From NCBI RefSeq assembly GCF_017355265.1, contig NZ_JADIJQ010000007.1, positions 49,217 to 113,216 of the forward strand: a DNA stretch of 64,000 nucleotides, written 5' to 3'. Shown here piece by piece: positions 1 to 8,787 of the stretch (position 1 is the stretch's first letter; the number at the start of each line of letters is the position of its first letter). Position numbers and translations under genes: made by a program. This DNA comes from Tessaracoccus sp. SD287 (GTDB lineage Bacteria > Actinomycetota > Actinomycetes > Propionibacteriales > Propionibacteriaceae). The notes under the pieces are model-generated. The model searched no databases. It was not told the DNA's origin and saw only the letters and a list, made by a program, of their open reading frames with translations.

Positions 1-1261
1 CATGCCCGGGGGTGGCGAGGGCGGCGCGGTCGCCCACCGCATGCTGAAGGGTGGAGCCGACCCGGGCGACGGTTTCACCCAGTTGCCGCAGGTGCACACC
101 ATGGCCGTGCAGCCCGGCCGCGAACCCGGGGACCTGCCCCAGGACATGACCGGCCAGCACCTGACCGGCCGCCGCCCCGGTGGCCAGACCCCACTTGTCG
201 AAGCCGGTGGCCACCAGCAGGGTGCCGTCGGTCCCGGTGGCGGGGCCGACGCTGGGCATCCCGGTGGTCAGCCGGTAGTCCTGGGCCGACCAGGACCACG
301 ATGGCTCACCGACGCCCAGGTTCGCGCGGGCCCAGCCTTGGAGTTCGGCAACGTGCTGGGCCGCCGATCCGATGCCGACGGCGTGCCCACCGCCGCCGAC
401 GAGCAGGAACGTGCCCCGGGAGGTCGTGGCCGTCCTCAGAGACCGGGCATTGTCGTCCAGCGAGATGGCCATGGGCAGGCGGGTGTCCTCGTCGACCGGG
501 TAGGCGAGCACGTAGGAGCGGTGGGCCGACATGCCCGCCGTATGTCCGGTGCGGTTCAGGATGGGAGCCTGGGTGGCCAGCACCAGGTGCCCCGCGGTGA
601 TCGGTCCGGCCGTGGTGTCCACGGTCCAGGGCCTGCGCATCGACACGTCGCGGACCCGGACCCCCTCGACGATCACCCCGCCGAGTTCCACCAGCTCGGC
701 GGCCAATACCCGTACTGCGGCCAGTGGATCGATCTGGGCCTGGTCGGGCAGCAGGATCGCGTCGGTGACGGTGAACGGCAGACCGGGATGCGGGGCGTCC
801 ACGACGGGAAGGCCGGCCAGGCGTGAGGACTCCCGCTCGGCCTGGACGGCCCTGGCGCCCTGGGTGGTGACCGCGTAGGTCAGCGCATCACGGATCTCGG
901 GCTCGATGCCGCCGCGCCGCAGGGCGGCCAGCAGCCACCCCTGTCCGGCCCGGTTGGCCTCGACGTAGGCCTTGAGCGTGTCGTCGTCGACGTGCTGGCG
1001 CACCTGTTGCAACTGGGAGCCCTGCAGCAGGGTCACCTTGGCGCTGCTGTGACCGGTGGTCCCGGAACCGACGCGGTAGGCCTCGACCACGACCACCCGG
1101 ACGCCGCCGCGGGCCAGTTGCACCGCGGTGCTCATTCCCGTGATGCCCGCCCCCACCACCAGCACGTCGGCGTGGCCGGGCAGGTCGGTGGCGTCCACGG
1201 GGTCGCGGGGTCTCTGGTCGGCCAGACCCCACCACAACGAGCGACGGTCGTGTTGGCTCAT
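1..1261 (-). CDS. FAD-dependent oxidoreductase (DAO family), C-terminus outside window
   Basis: The reading frame is open from an ATG at 1261 to the window edge, giving about 420 residues without a stop, so the gene is cut by the edge rather than broken. An N-terminal Rossmann dinucleotide site reads VLVVGAGITGMSTAV, followed by VVVVEA, as in D-amino-acid-oxidase-fold flavoproteins. The phrase GTTGHSSAK and a late GFDKWGLATGAAAG resemble oxidoreductases that often carry a C-terminal Rieske iron-sulfur domain; whether this one does lies outside the window. A GAGGA ribosome site sits 5 nt before the ATG. The substrate is unknown. The family call is firm. Confidence 0.85.
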   Translation of the reverse strand, partial: MSQHDRRSLWWGLADQRPRDPVDATDLPGHADVLVVGAGITGMSTAVQLARGGVRVVVVEAYRVGSGTTGHSSAKVTLLQGSQLQQVRQHVDDDTLKAYVEANRAGQGWLLAALRRGGIEPEIRDALTYAVTTQGARAVQAERESSRLAGLPVVDAPHPGLPFTVTDAILLPDQAQIDPLAAVRVLAAELVELGGVIVEGVRVRDVSMRRPWTVDTTAGPITAGHLVLATQAPILNRTGHTAGMSAHRSYVLAYPVDEDTRLPMAISLDDNARSLRTATTSRGTFLLVGGGGHAVGIGSAAQHVAELQGWARANLGVGEPSWSWSAQDYRLTTGMPSVGPATGTDGTLLVATGFDKWGLATGAAAGQVLAGHVLGQVPGFAAGLHGHGVHLRQLGETVARVGSTLQHAVGDRAALATPGH

Positions 1262-1490
1262 GGCAATCCTCAGTGTCGTGGCGATGATCACGCAATGCTC
1301 ACACGATCCCACGTCCGCCCGGCTCTGGGGCGGGATAGGCGATCTCGGGCGGCGGGGCCACTGCGAACCAGCAGGTGTCGCTTCGACCTCGGCATACCCA
1401 GGTCGGGGCGACACCACAGTGTTCGACGTGGTGGTGGCATTGGCCACAGGGCGGTTGTGCTGGGCCGCAGGGTGGGACAGAGTCAATCCC

Positions 1491-2321
1491 ATGGACCTTC
1501 CCTCAGCGCCGCCACCGCCGCCAGTCGCAGGCATTGCCCCACCGGCCCCGGCGGTGCTCGTCCAAGGCCTGGCGAAGGCGTTCGGCAGGAAGGTTGCCGT
1601 CCAGCCGACCCAGTTGGCGGTCCCCCGCGGAAGCTTCTATGGCGTCGTCGGCCCCAATGGCGCCGGGAAGACGACCCTGATCAGGATGGCCACCGGGCTG
1701 CTGCGCCCCGACCAGGGACGCGTCATCGTTGACGGCATCGACGTCTGGGCCGACCCCGTCCACGCCAAGGCCAATATCGGCATTCTTCCCGACGAGCGGC
1801 GCATGTTCGAACGCCTGTCGGGGCGGGAGTTGCTGCTCTACAACGGGTTGTTGCGCGGCATGGACGAGAAACTGGTCAGGGCCCGCATCGAGGACCTGCT
1901 CGCCGTGCTCGAACTGTCCGAGGACGGCAACACGCTGGTGGTCGACTACTCCGCGGGCATGCACAAGAAGGTCGCATTGGCGGCGGCGCTGCTGCACGAC
2001 CCGCGGGTGCTCTTCCTGGACGAACCCCTCGAATCCGTCGACCCGGTCTCGGCCCGGACGATCCGTGAGGTGTTGAGCCGTCTGGTCGACCGTGGCGCCA
2101 CCGTCATCCTGTCCAGCCACGTGATGGAGACCGTCCAGCAGTTGTGCAGCCATGTCGCGATCATGGCGGCCGGCGTCATCGTCGCCGCCGGTCCGATGGA
2201 CCAGGTGCGCCGGGGACGCGGCCTCGAGGACCGCTTCATCGAGCTCGTGGGGGCACCCAGTGCCGAGATCGAGGGGAGGCTGGCATGGTTGGGCACTTCC
2301 TCCGACTCAAGGTCGCATTGA
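1491..2321 (+). CDS. ABC transporter ATP-binding protein
   Basis: This is a 276-residue ATPase subunit that probably powers the membrane protein encoded just downstream. Walker A is GPNGAGKTT (about residues 61-69). The signature loop is the unusual YSAGMHKKVALAAALL in place of LSGGQ, Walker B is VLFLDEP, and a switch histidine follows in ILSSHVMET. I chose the ATG at 1491 because the preceding in-frame sequence does not look coding. The N-terminus is rich in proline and alanine. The 3' end overlaps the permease start by 37 bp, which implies translational coupling. The substrate cannot be deduced; ABC-2 exporters of this sort move drugs, lipids or polysaccharides. Confidence 0.9.
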   Translation: MDLPSAPPPPPVAGIAPPAPAVLVQGLAKAFGRKVAVQPTQLAVPRGSFYGVVGPNGAGKTTLIRMATGLLRPDQGRVIVDGIDVWADPVHAKANIGILPDERRMFERLSGRELLLYNGLLRGMDEKLVRARIEDLLAVLELSEDGNTLVVDYSAGMHKKVALAAALLHDPRVLFLDEPLESVDPVSARTIREVLSRLVDRGATVILSSHVMETVQQLCSHVAIMAAGVIVAAGPMDQVRRGRGLEDRFIELVGAPSAEIEGRLAWLGTSSDSRSH

Positions 2322-3883
2322 TCATTGCCGGGTTCCGCACCGGGAACGTCCCCCGCATCATTGGCAGCGTCCTCGGACTGCTGGCGGGGCTGGTGGCCGG
2401 CGTCGGCGGTCTGGTCGGCGGGGTGCTGCTGGGCATGGCACCCGAACCGTGGCAGTCCTGGGCACTGCAGGCATCGCTGGCGGTGGTGCTGCTGGTGTGG
2501 GTGCTCGGCCCGATGCTGATCGCCGGCTCAGATGCGGCCATGGACCCCGTCAAGCTGACCCTGCTGCCGTTGTCGCGGCGGCAACTGGCGTCCGGGCTGG
2601 GGTTGGCGTCGCTGGTCGGGCCCGGCGGGTTGGCCACGGTGCTGGCCATGATCGGTGTCGCCATCGGTCTGGCCGGTCGTCCTGCCGGCCTGCCGCTGGT
2701 GGTGGCCGGGGTGGCGCTGTTCACCGTCACCTGCGCCATGGTCAGCCGGCTGGTCGTCTCGCTGGTCGGCTTCGGGTTGCGCAAGCGCGGCACCCGCGAC
2801 GTGCTGGCCGTGGCGATTCCGCTGGCGGTCGTGGTGCTGTCGCAGCTGCCCAACCTGCTCAGCCAACTGGCCACCAACCAGAGCGCCGAGGCGACCCAGA
2901 AGATGCTGGGCACGGTGGCCGGGGTGACCCGGTTCCTGCCCAGTTCGTTCGCCGCCGAAGTGATCCTGGCCGGGCGGGACGGCCACCTCGGGCGGGGTCT
3001 GGTCGAACTGCTGGCCGGTCTGGTCCTGGTCGTCATCCTGGGTTGGCTGTGGACGCTGCTGCTGGCCAAGGTGATGACCAGCCCGCCGGTCTCGGGAGCC
3101 GCCGAGCGCCGGGACGGGGAGCTGAGGTTCCCGTTCGCGCGGGTCCTGAGCCGGTTCTCGCCGCGGGTGCGGGCCGTGATCGGCAAGGACATCATCCTGA
3201 TGTTCCGTGAACCGGCCCAGCGCGTGGGTGTGATCATCATCGTCATCTTCGGGCTGGCGGCCGTGGTCGTCCCGGCGATCCTGCTGCGCGACTACCCGCT
3301 GGCCAGTTACATCGTCGCCGGTGTCGCGTGGATGCTGGGCGTCACCTACACCAACATGTACGGCTATGACGGCAGCTCGCTGTGGGTCAACGTGGCCGCC
3401 GGCGACGACGCCAGGTCCGACCTGATGGGCAAGCTGGTCGCCCGACTGCTGGTCTACACCCCGGTGCTGGTGGTGTTCGCGGTGGCCCTTCCGGTGGTCA
3501 TCGCGCCCCGGTTGACGGTCTCGGTGGTCGGCATCACGCTGGGGGTGTGGTTCGTCGGCATCGGCCTGGGACTGCTGCAGTCGGTGATTGCCCCCTACCC
3601 GATCAAGGTCTCCGAGGACTCGCTGATGGCCACCAATTCGGGCAGCTTCACCGCCTTCGTGGCGCAACTGGTCGCGTTCCCGGTGCTGGGGGTCGTCTGC
3701 GGGCCGTTCGTGGCCCTGGCCATGTTGAACGTTGAGCACCCGTGGTGGCCGACGCTGGCCGGGGTCGGTTCGGCGGTCACCGGCGGGTTGGCGATGTGGG
3801 GCATGTGGGTGGCCGCGACCCGGTACAGCGCCGGACGCCAACCAGAGATCCTGGGCATGGTCTCCAAGCGCGCCGAGGCCTGA
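2285..3883 (+). CDS. ABC-2 type multi-spanning permease
   Basis: A 532-residue integral membrane protein made of many long hydrophobic runs of Val, Leu, Ala and Gly (roughly 10-12 helices), separated by short charged loops such as LRKRGTRD and GAAERRDGELRF. It starts at ATG 2285, which has a strong GGGGAGG ribosome site at 2273-2279 inside the ATPase gene. It is the natural membrane partner of that ATPase. The length and two-half layout resemble actinobacterial ABC-2 permeases of about 500-550 residues. No substrate-specific motif is visible. Confidence 0.85.
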   Translation: MVGHFLRLKVALIIAGFRTGNVPRIIGSVLGLLAGLVAGVGGLVGGVLLGMAPEPWQSWALQASLAVVLLVWVLGPMLIAGSDAAMDPVKLTLLPLSRRQLASGLGLASLVGPGGLATVLAMIGVAIGLAGRPAGLPLVVAGVALFTVTCAMVSRLVVSLVGFGLRKRGTRDVLAVAIPLAVVVLSQLPNLLSQLATNQSAEATQKMLGTVAGVTRFLPSSFAAEVILAGRDGHLGRGLVELLAGLVLVVILGWLWTLLLAKVMTSPPVSGAAERRDGELRFPFARVLSRFSPRVRAVIGKDIILMFREPAQRVGVIIIVIFGLAAVVVPAILLRDYPLASYIVAGVAWMLGVTYTNMYGYDGSSLWVNVAAGDDARSDLMGKLVARLLVYTPVLVVFAVALPVVIAPRLTVSVVGITLGVWFVGIGLGLLQSVIAPYPIKVSEDSLMATNSGSFTAFVAQLVAFPVLGVVCGPFVALAMLNVEHPWWPTLAGVGSAVTGGLAMWGMWVAATRYSAGRQPEILGMVSKRAEA

Positions 3884-3890
3884 GCGGGTA

Positions 3891-5213
3891 TCAGCGCGGG
3901 ACGATCGCCGAGTCGCGGCGGGTGAACGCCCACCCCGGGTCGAGCATCATCATCGAGGCCACCAGCCCGCACACCATGGCAATCACCTGCAGCACCACGA
4001 AGATGCCGCTGCCCAGGGCAGAGAACAGGTCGCCGGAGTTGAAGTGGAGCAGGGTCTGCAGCGCCGGCGTGCCCGGAATCATCACCAGCAACGTCGGCAC
4101 CAGCATGATCAACCGGGTCAGCCCGAACCAGCGGCCGACCATGTGGCACAGGATGCCCATCACCAGCGCCCCGACAAAGGTGGCGACGTGGTCCATCGCG
4201 CCGAGATCGATCAGGACGAGCCGGACGACGCTGCCGGCGATCGCGACCAGGCCCGAGCCGAGCGCCTCACGGGTGGGGGAGTTGAACATGACCGCCCACC
4301 CGAACACCGCCCCGAAGCTGGCCACCACGCGCAGCGTCCACAACCAGAACGGGTCGAGCAGCACCGGCGGCGGGTCGGTGGGGTCCAACCCGGCGATCGA
4401 GGCCACCATCCAGGCACCGATGCCGATGGACAACATCACCAGCGCCGCGTAGGTCATCCGTCCGATGCCGGCCTGCAGGTCGAGCCTGGCCAGGTCCAGG
4501 GCCCCGGTGAACAGGGGGAAGCCGGGCACCAGGAAGATGCTGGCGGCGATGAAGCCGGCCACCATCCGTGGCGTGTTCTCCAGGCTGAAGCCATGGGTGA
4601 ACCAGGAGGCGGCCAGGTAGACCAGTGAGGCCACCACCGTCGAGGCGACCACCGAACCGAACAGGTTGAGCCGCCAGGCCAGCAGCCGTCGGTGCACCGC
4701 GAACGCGGCGATGGCGGCGATGAACACGGCCAGCAGTTCGCGCCAGTTGCTGCCGCTGAGGAATCCGACCGAGACGCAGGCGAAACCCACCGCCAGGGCC
4801 ACCAGCCAGGTCGGGTGCAGCGCCGGCCGGGCCTCGATGGCGTTCAACCGGGCACTGACCTCATCGGCCGACATTCGCTCCGGCAGGCCGCGGGCGAAGT
4901 GCTGGATGGCGCGGATCCGGTCGGCGTTGACCCCCGGGGTGGTGATTTCGCCGGCCTGGGTGCGAAAGATCGACTGGCGATGGGTGGTGACCACGATGTT
5001 GGTGAACGAGATCTGGGCCTGCAGGTGGTCGATGTCCAGCGCCCGCGACAGCCGCAGCATGGCGGTGCGGACCCGCAGCGAACTGGTGCCGGCGCCAAGC
5101 ATCAGGTTGCCGATGCGCAACACCAGGTTGGACTCGCGGATCAGTTCGCGGGGGACGTCGGGCGAGTTCTCGGCGCGGTCGTCAGGCTGGTCAGGGGTCG
5201 GCACATCGGTCAC
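3891..5213 (-). CDS. thrE: Threonine/serine exporter family protein (ThrE-type)
   Basis: A 440-residue inner-membrane protein. Residues about 20-150 form the soluble ThrE N-terminal region, with GAGTSSLRVRTAMLRLS and the downstream VTTHRQS, and about ten hydrophobic helices follow. This is the fused PF06738 plus PF12821 layout of Corynebacterium ThrE, which exports threonine and serine by proton antiport. GTG 5213 is the start, preceded only by a GGGG stretch. It follows the DinB gene by 9 nt on the same strand and ilvD lies above that, so the three are probably cotranscribed. The gene symbol is by family resemblance; the actual substrate could be another small amino acid. Confidence 0.85.
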   Translation of the reverse strand: MTDVPTPDQPDDRAENSPDVPRELIRESNLVLRIGNLMLGAGTSSLRVRTAMLRLSRALDIDHLQAQISFTNIVVTTHRQSIFRTQAGEITTPGVNADRIRAIQHFARGLPERMSADEVSARLNAIEARPALHPTWLVALAVGFACVSVGFLSGSNWRELLAVFIAAIAAFAVHRRLLAWRLNLFGSVVASTVVASLVYLAASWFTHGFSLENTPRMVAGFIAASIFLVPGFPLFTGALDLARLDLQAGIGRMTYAALVMLSIGIGAWMVASIAGLDPTDPPPVLLDPFWLWTLRVVASFGAVFGWAVMFNSPTREALGSGLVAIAGSVVRLVLIDLGAMDHVATFVGALVMGILCHMVGRWFGLTRLIMLVPTLLVMIPGTPALQTLLHFNSGDLFSALGSGIFVVLQVIAMVCGLVASMMMLDPGWAFTRRDSAIVPR

Positions 5214-5222
5214 CCCCGGATT

Positions 5223-5831
5223 CTACGGCGAAGCGGCGGGGAGCCCCTCGTCGCCAGCCCGGCGGGCGAGCTGCTCGAGCATGTCCACGTAGGAGGACCA
5301 CCCCTGGGCGTCCAACTCCGGCAAGTTGGATCCCTCCGGTCGGACGCCGGCCTGGCCATCGATCGACTCCCGCAGGATGTCGACCTGGCCGAGGTGGCGT
5401 GCGGTCTCGTCCAGCACGTGCACCAGCACCCAGAACATCTCGACCTGCTGGCCCCGCTCGCCCCACCACGGCACCCGGCCGGTGGCGGCCAGCCCGCGCC
5501 GCCGCACGCTCGCATCATCACGCTCCCAGGCCGTCCGGTACAGCCCGATGATGTCGGTCACCGACTCCTCGGCGGTGGCATACATGTCGGCGTTGGGCTC
5601 CTCGGAGTCATTCCACGGCATCGGGAAGGCTGGCGGGTCACCGAAGCAGACGCTGAGGTAGTCGTGCTCGACCGAGGCGACGTGCTTGACGATGCCCAGG
5701 ACGTTCGACCCGGTGGGGGTCAAGGGACGCCTCGCGTCGTACTCGGACAGTCCTTCCAGCTTCCACAGCAGGGCGTCGCGCTTGGCCTGCAGGTAGCGCA
5801 GCAGCAGCTCGACCTGGCCGTCGTGGTCCAT
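5223..5831 (-). CDS. DinB/DUF664 family protein
   Basis: A 202-residue four-helix-bundle protein of the DinB superfamily. Three histidines fit the family's metal triad: one in IVKHVASVEHDYL near residue 50, and two in WVLVHVLDETARHLGQVD near 140-150. Actinobacterial DUF664 members include mycothiol-dependent enzymes and proteins of unknown role, so an S-transferase activity is possible but not shown here. The gene lies 9 nt after ilvD and 9 nt before thrE on the same strand. It starts at ATG 5831. Confidence 0.8.
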   Translation of the reverse strand: MDHDGQVELLLRYLQAKRDALLWKLEGLSEYDARRPLTPTGSNVLGIVKHVASVEHDYLSVCFGDPPAFPMPWNDSEEPNADMYATAEESVTDIIGLYRTAWERDDASVRRRGLAATGRVPWWGERGQQVEMFWVLVHVLDETARHLGQVDILRESIDGQAGVRPEGSNLPELDAQGWSSYVDMLEQLARRAGDEGLPAASP

Positions 5832-5840
5832 CGCCTGCCC

Positions 5841-7550
5841 CTACCCGGTGACCGCGCCGCGGGCGGCGGACTTCACCAGTTTCGAGTACTTGGCCAGCAC
5901 GCCGCGGGTGTAGCGCGGGGGCAGCGGTTCCCAGCCCTGGCGGCGCGCTTCGAGGTCGGCCTCGTCGACCAGCAGGTCGAGGGTGCGTCCGGCGATGTCG
6001 ACCCGCACCCGGTCACCGTCGCGGATGAAGGCGATCGGGCCGCCGTCGACGGCCTCGGGGGCAATGTGTCCGATGCACAGGCCCGTGGTGCCACCGGAGA
6101 ACCGTCCGTCGGTCAGCAGCAGCACGTCCTTGCCCAACCCGGCCCCCTTGATGGCGGCGGTGATGGCCAGCATCTCGCGCATGCCCGGGCCACCCTTGGG
6201 GCCCTCGTAGCGAATCACCACGACGTCGCCGTGGTTGATCCCGCCCGCCTCCAGGGCCTCCATCGCTCCCGCCTCACGCTCGAAGACCCGCGCCGGGCCC
6301 TCGAAGACGTCGGCGTCGAAACCGGCCGACTTCACCACCGCACCGTCGGGGGCCAGCGAGCCGTGCAGGATCGTCAGCCCGCCGGTGGCATGGATGGGGT
6401 CGTCCAGACGGTGGATGACGGTGCCGTCGACCGGGTCGGGGTCCAGTTCGGCCAGGTTTTCGGCCAGGGTGCGGCCGGTCACAGTCAACGCGTCGCCGTG
6501 CAGCAGGCCCTCGTCCAGCATGGCCTTCATGATCACCGGGATGCCGCCGTGGATGTCGACGTCGTTCATCACGTACTTGCCGAAGGGCTTCATGTCGGCC
6601 AGGTGCGGCACCTTGTCACCGATGCGGTTGAAGTCGTGCAGGTCGAGGTCGACCTCGGCCTCGTGGGCAATGGCCAGCAGGTGCAGGACGACGTTGGTCG
6701 ACCCGCCCAGCGCCATGGCCAGCGCGATCGCGTTCTCAAAGGCCTCGATGGTCAGGATGTCGCGGGTGGTGATGCCCAGGCGCAGCAGGTTGACCACGGC
6801 CTCACCGGAACGGTGGGCGAAGCCGTCGCGGCGCCGGTCGGCGCTGGGCGGTGCCGCCGAGCCGGGCAGGCTGAGCCCCAGCGCCTCGGCGACCGAGGCC
6901 ATGGTGTTGGCGGTGTACATGCCGCCGCAGGCACCCTCGCCGGGCGCGAAGGCGCATTCGATGCGCTTCAGGTCGGCGGTGCTCATCCGCCCGGCCATGC
7001 AGGCCCCGACTCCCTCGAAGGAGTCGATGATGGTGATCTCCTTCTCGGTGCCGTCGCTGAGCTTCACGTGCCCGGGGGCAATGGACCCGGCATAGAGGAA
7101 GACGCTGGACAGGTCCAGGCGGGCGCTGGCCATCAGCATCCCCGGGATGGACTTGTCGCAGCCGGCCAGCAGCACCGAGCCGTCCAGCCGTTCGGCCATC
7201 ATCACCGTCTCGACCGAGTCGGCGACCACCTCGCGCGAGACCAGCGAGAAGTGCATGCCCTCGTGACCCATCGAGATGCCGTCGGAGACCGAGATGGTGC
7301 CAAACTGCAGCGGGTAGCCGCTGCCGGCGTGCACCCCCTCCTTGGCACCTTGGGCCAGCCGGTCCAGGCTCAGGTTGCAGGGGGTGATCTCGTTCCAGCT
7401 GGACGCGATGCCGATCTGCGGCTTGTCCCAGTCCTGGTCGCCCATGCCCACCCCGCGCAGCATCCCCCGCGAGGTGGTGGCCTGGATGCCGTCGGTGACC
7501 ACCCGGCTGCGGGGCTTGATGTCAATGCTGTCGCTGGCGTCGGTGCTCAT
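5841..7550 (-). CDS. ilvD: Dihydroxy-acid dehydratase
   Basis: IlvD (569 residues) dehydrates 2,3-dihydroxy-isovalerate and 2,3-dihydroxy-3-methylvalerate in the valine/isoleucine pathway in the cytoplasm. Three cysteines placed to hold the iron-sulfur cluster are visible: C58 in NEITPCN, C131 in [12 protein letters not shown] and C208 in [14 protein letters not shown]. The C-terminal [11 protein letters not shown] is the family hallmark. Length and motif order are normal. ATG 7550 has a GGGG stretch 2-5 nt upstream. It appears to be the first gene of an ilvD - DinB - thrE unit, which links branched-chain synthesis to an amino-acid exporter. No attenuator or T-box is visible in the short upstream gap. 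Confidence 0.96.
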   Translation of the reverse strand: MSTDASDSIDIKPRSRVVTDGIQATTSRGMLRGVGMGDQDWDKPQIGIASSWNEITPCNLSLDRLAQGAKEGVHAGSGYPLQFGTISVSDGISMGHEGMHFSLVSREVVADSVETVMMAERLDGSVLLAGCDKSIPGMLMASARLDLSSVFLYAGSIAPGHVKLSDGTEKEITIIDSFEGVGACMAGRMSTADLKRIECAFAPGEGACGGMYTANTMASVAEALGLSLPGSAAPPSADRRRDGFAHRSGEAVVNLLRLGITTRDILTIEAFENAIALAMALGGSTNVVLHLLAIAHEAEVDLDLHDFNRIGDKVPHLADMKPFGKYVMNDVDIHGGIPVIMKAMLDEGLLHGDALTVTGRTLAENLAELDPDPVDGTVIHRLDDPIHATGGLTILHGSLAPDGAVVKSAGFDADVFEGPARVFEREAGAMEALEAGGINHGDVVVIRYEGPKGGPGMREMLAITAAIKGAGLGKDVLLLTDGRFSGGTTGLCIGHIAPEAVDGGPIAFIRDGDRVRVDIAGRTLDLLVDEADLEARRQGWEPLPPRYTRGVLAKYSKLVKSAARGAVTG

Positions 7551-7632
7551 TGCCCCAATCTAGTCGGGCCACCCGGGCGGGGGGACGAGTCGCGGCAGGA
7601 CTTATTGACCGGCCCCGGGCGTTGTACCCACC

Positions 7633-8778
7633 GTGAGCGCCCGACCCGTCCTGCACCCCGATCGCGTCCTCGACAGCCTGGTCATCGGGGCCGGCCAGGC
7701 CGGATTGTCGGCCTCCCACCACCTGCTGCGCCTGGACATCGACCACGTGGTGCTGGACGCCAATGACGCGGCCGGTGGCGCCTGGCAGCACCGCTGGGAT
7801 GCGCTGACCATGGCCGACGTTCACGGCGTGGCCGAGCTGCCGGGCACCGACAAAACCGCCACGACGCCCCGGGAGCGGGCCAATGTCGCGGTGCCGCGCT
7901 ACTTCGGGGCCTACGAGACCGGGTTCGGGCTGCCGGTGGTGCGTCCCGCCACCGTGGTGGCCGTGACCCGCTCGGCCGACGGGTTCCTGGTCGAGGCGCG
8001 CCTGCCCAGCGGCCGGGTGCAGCTGCGCGCCCGCACCCTGGTCAATGCCACCGGCACCTGGACCAGGCCGTTCGTGCCCAGCTACCCGGGGCAGGCGAGC
8101 TTCGCCGGGACACAGCTGCACACCCGCGACTTCCCGGGCCCGGAGTTCTTCGAGGGACGCCGCACCGTGGTCGTCGGCGGCGGCGCCTCGGCCGTCCAGT
8201 TCCTCGGCCTGCTGGCTCCGCGCGTCGGCGCCGAGAACCTGGTCTGGACGACCCGACGCGAGCCCGTCTGGCTGGACCAGGAGTTCACCCCGGAACTCGG
8301 TTCCCGGGTGGTCGCCAAGGTCTCCGAACGGGCCCGGGCCGGGCTCCCGACCCGCTCGGTGGTCAGCTACACGGGCCTGTTCCTGCGCGAACAAGAGCAG
8401 CAGGCGGCCGCGCTGGGGGTTTACGCCGCCCGCCGGCCCATGTTCAGTCGGATCGAGCCCGACGGGGTGCGCTGGCACCAGCCCCGGCCGGGTGCCCCGG
8501 TGTTCGAGGCGGTGGACGTGATCCTGTGGGCCACCGGGTTCCGGGCGGCAGTCGACCACCTCGCGGGGCTGCGGCTGCGTTCGGCGCGCGGGGGCATCCA
8601 GTTGGCCGACGACGAGACCACCGCCGTCGCCGACCCGCGGGTGCAGTTGGTGGGCTACGGGCCCTCGGCGAGCACCATCGGGGCCAACCGGGCCGGACGA
8701 CGGGCCGCGCTGGGCGTGCGGCGGGCCCTGCAGCAGGCAGACCTGCAGCAGCCGGACCAGCGCCGTCTCAGCGCCTGA
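7633..8778 (+). CDS. Flavin-containing monooxygenase-like NAD(P)/FAD oxidoreductase
   Basis: A 381-residue flavoprotein with two nucleotide sites: VIGAGQAGLSASHHL at residues about 17-31 for FAD and VVVGGGASAVQFL near 180 for NAD(P). WATGFRAAVDHL near residue 300 is the late ATG-type motif of FMO and Baeyer-Villiger-like families. It starts at GTG 7633 without a convincing ribosome site, so it may be leaderless. It diverges from ilvD with about 80 bp between them and converges on the GH13 gene. The substrate is unknown; related proteins are annotated as putative flavoprotein monooxygenases. Confidence 0.85.
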   Translation: MSARPVLHPDRVLDSLVIGAGQAGLSASHHLLRLDIDHVVLDANDAAGGAWQHRWDALTMADVHGVAELPGTDKTATTPRERANVAVPRYFGAYETGFGLPVVRPATVVAVTRSADGFLVEARLPSGRVQLRARTLVNATGTWTRPFVPSYPGQASFAGTQLHTRDFPGPEFFEGRRTVVVGGGASAVQFLGLLAPRVGAENLVWTTRREPVWLDQEFTPELGSRVVAKVSERARAGLPTRSVVSYTGLFLREQEQQAAALGVYAARRPMFSRIEPDGVRWHQPRPGAPVFEAVDVILWATGFRAAVDHLAGLRLRSARGGIQLADDETTAVADPRVQLVGYGPSASTIGANRAGRRAALGVRRALQQADLQQPDQRRLSA

Positions 8779-8787
8779 ACCGGCTGG

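Noticed and set aside
4692..7766. A 1024-residue open frame on the plus strand
   Set aside because: It lies antisense to ilvD, the DinB gene and thrE, all clearly recognisable. Its composition is typical of a GC-rich shadow frame.
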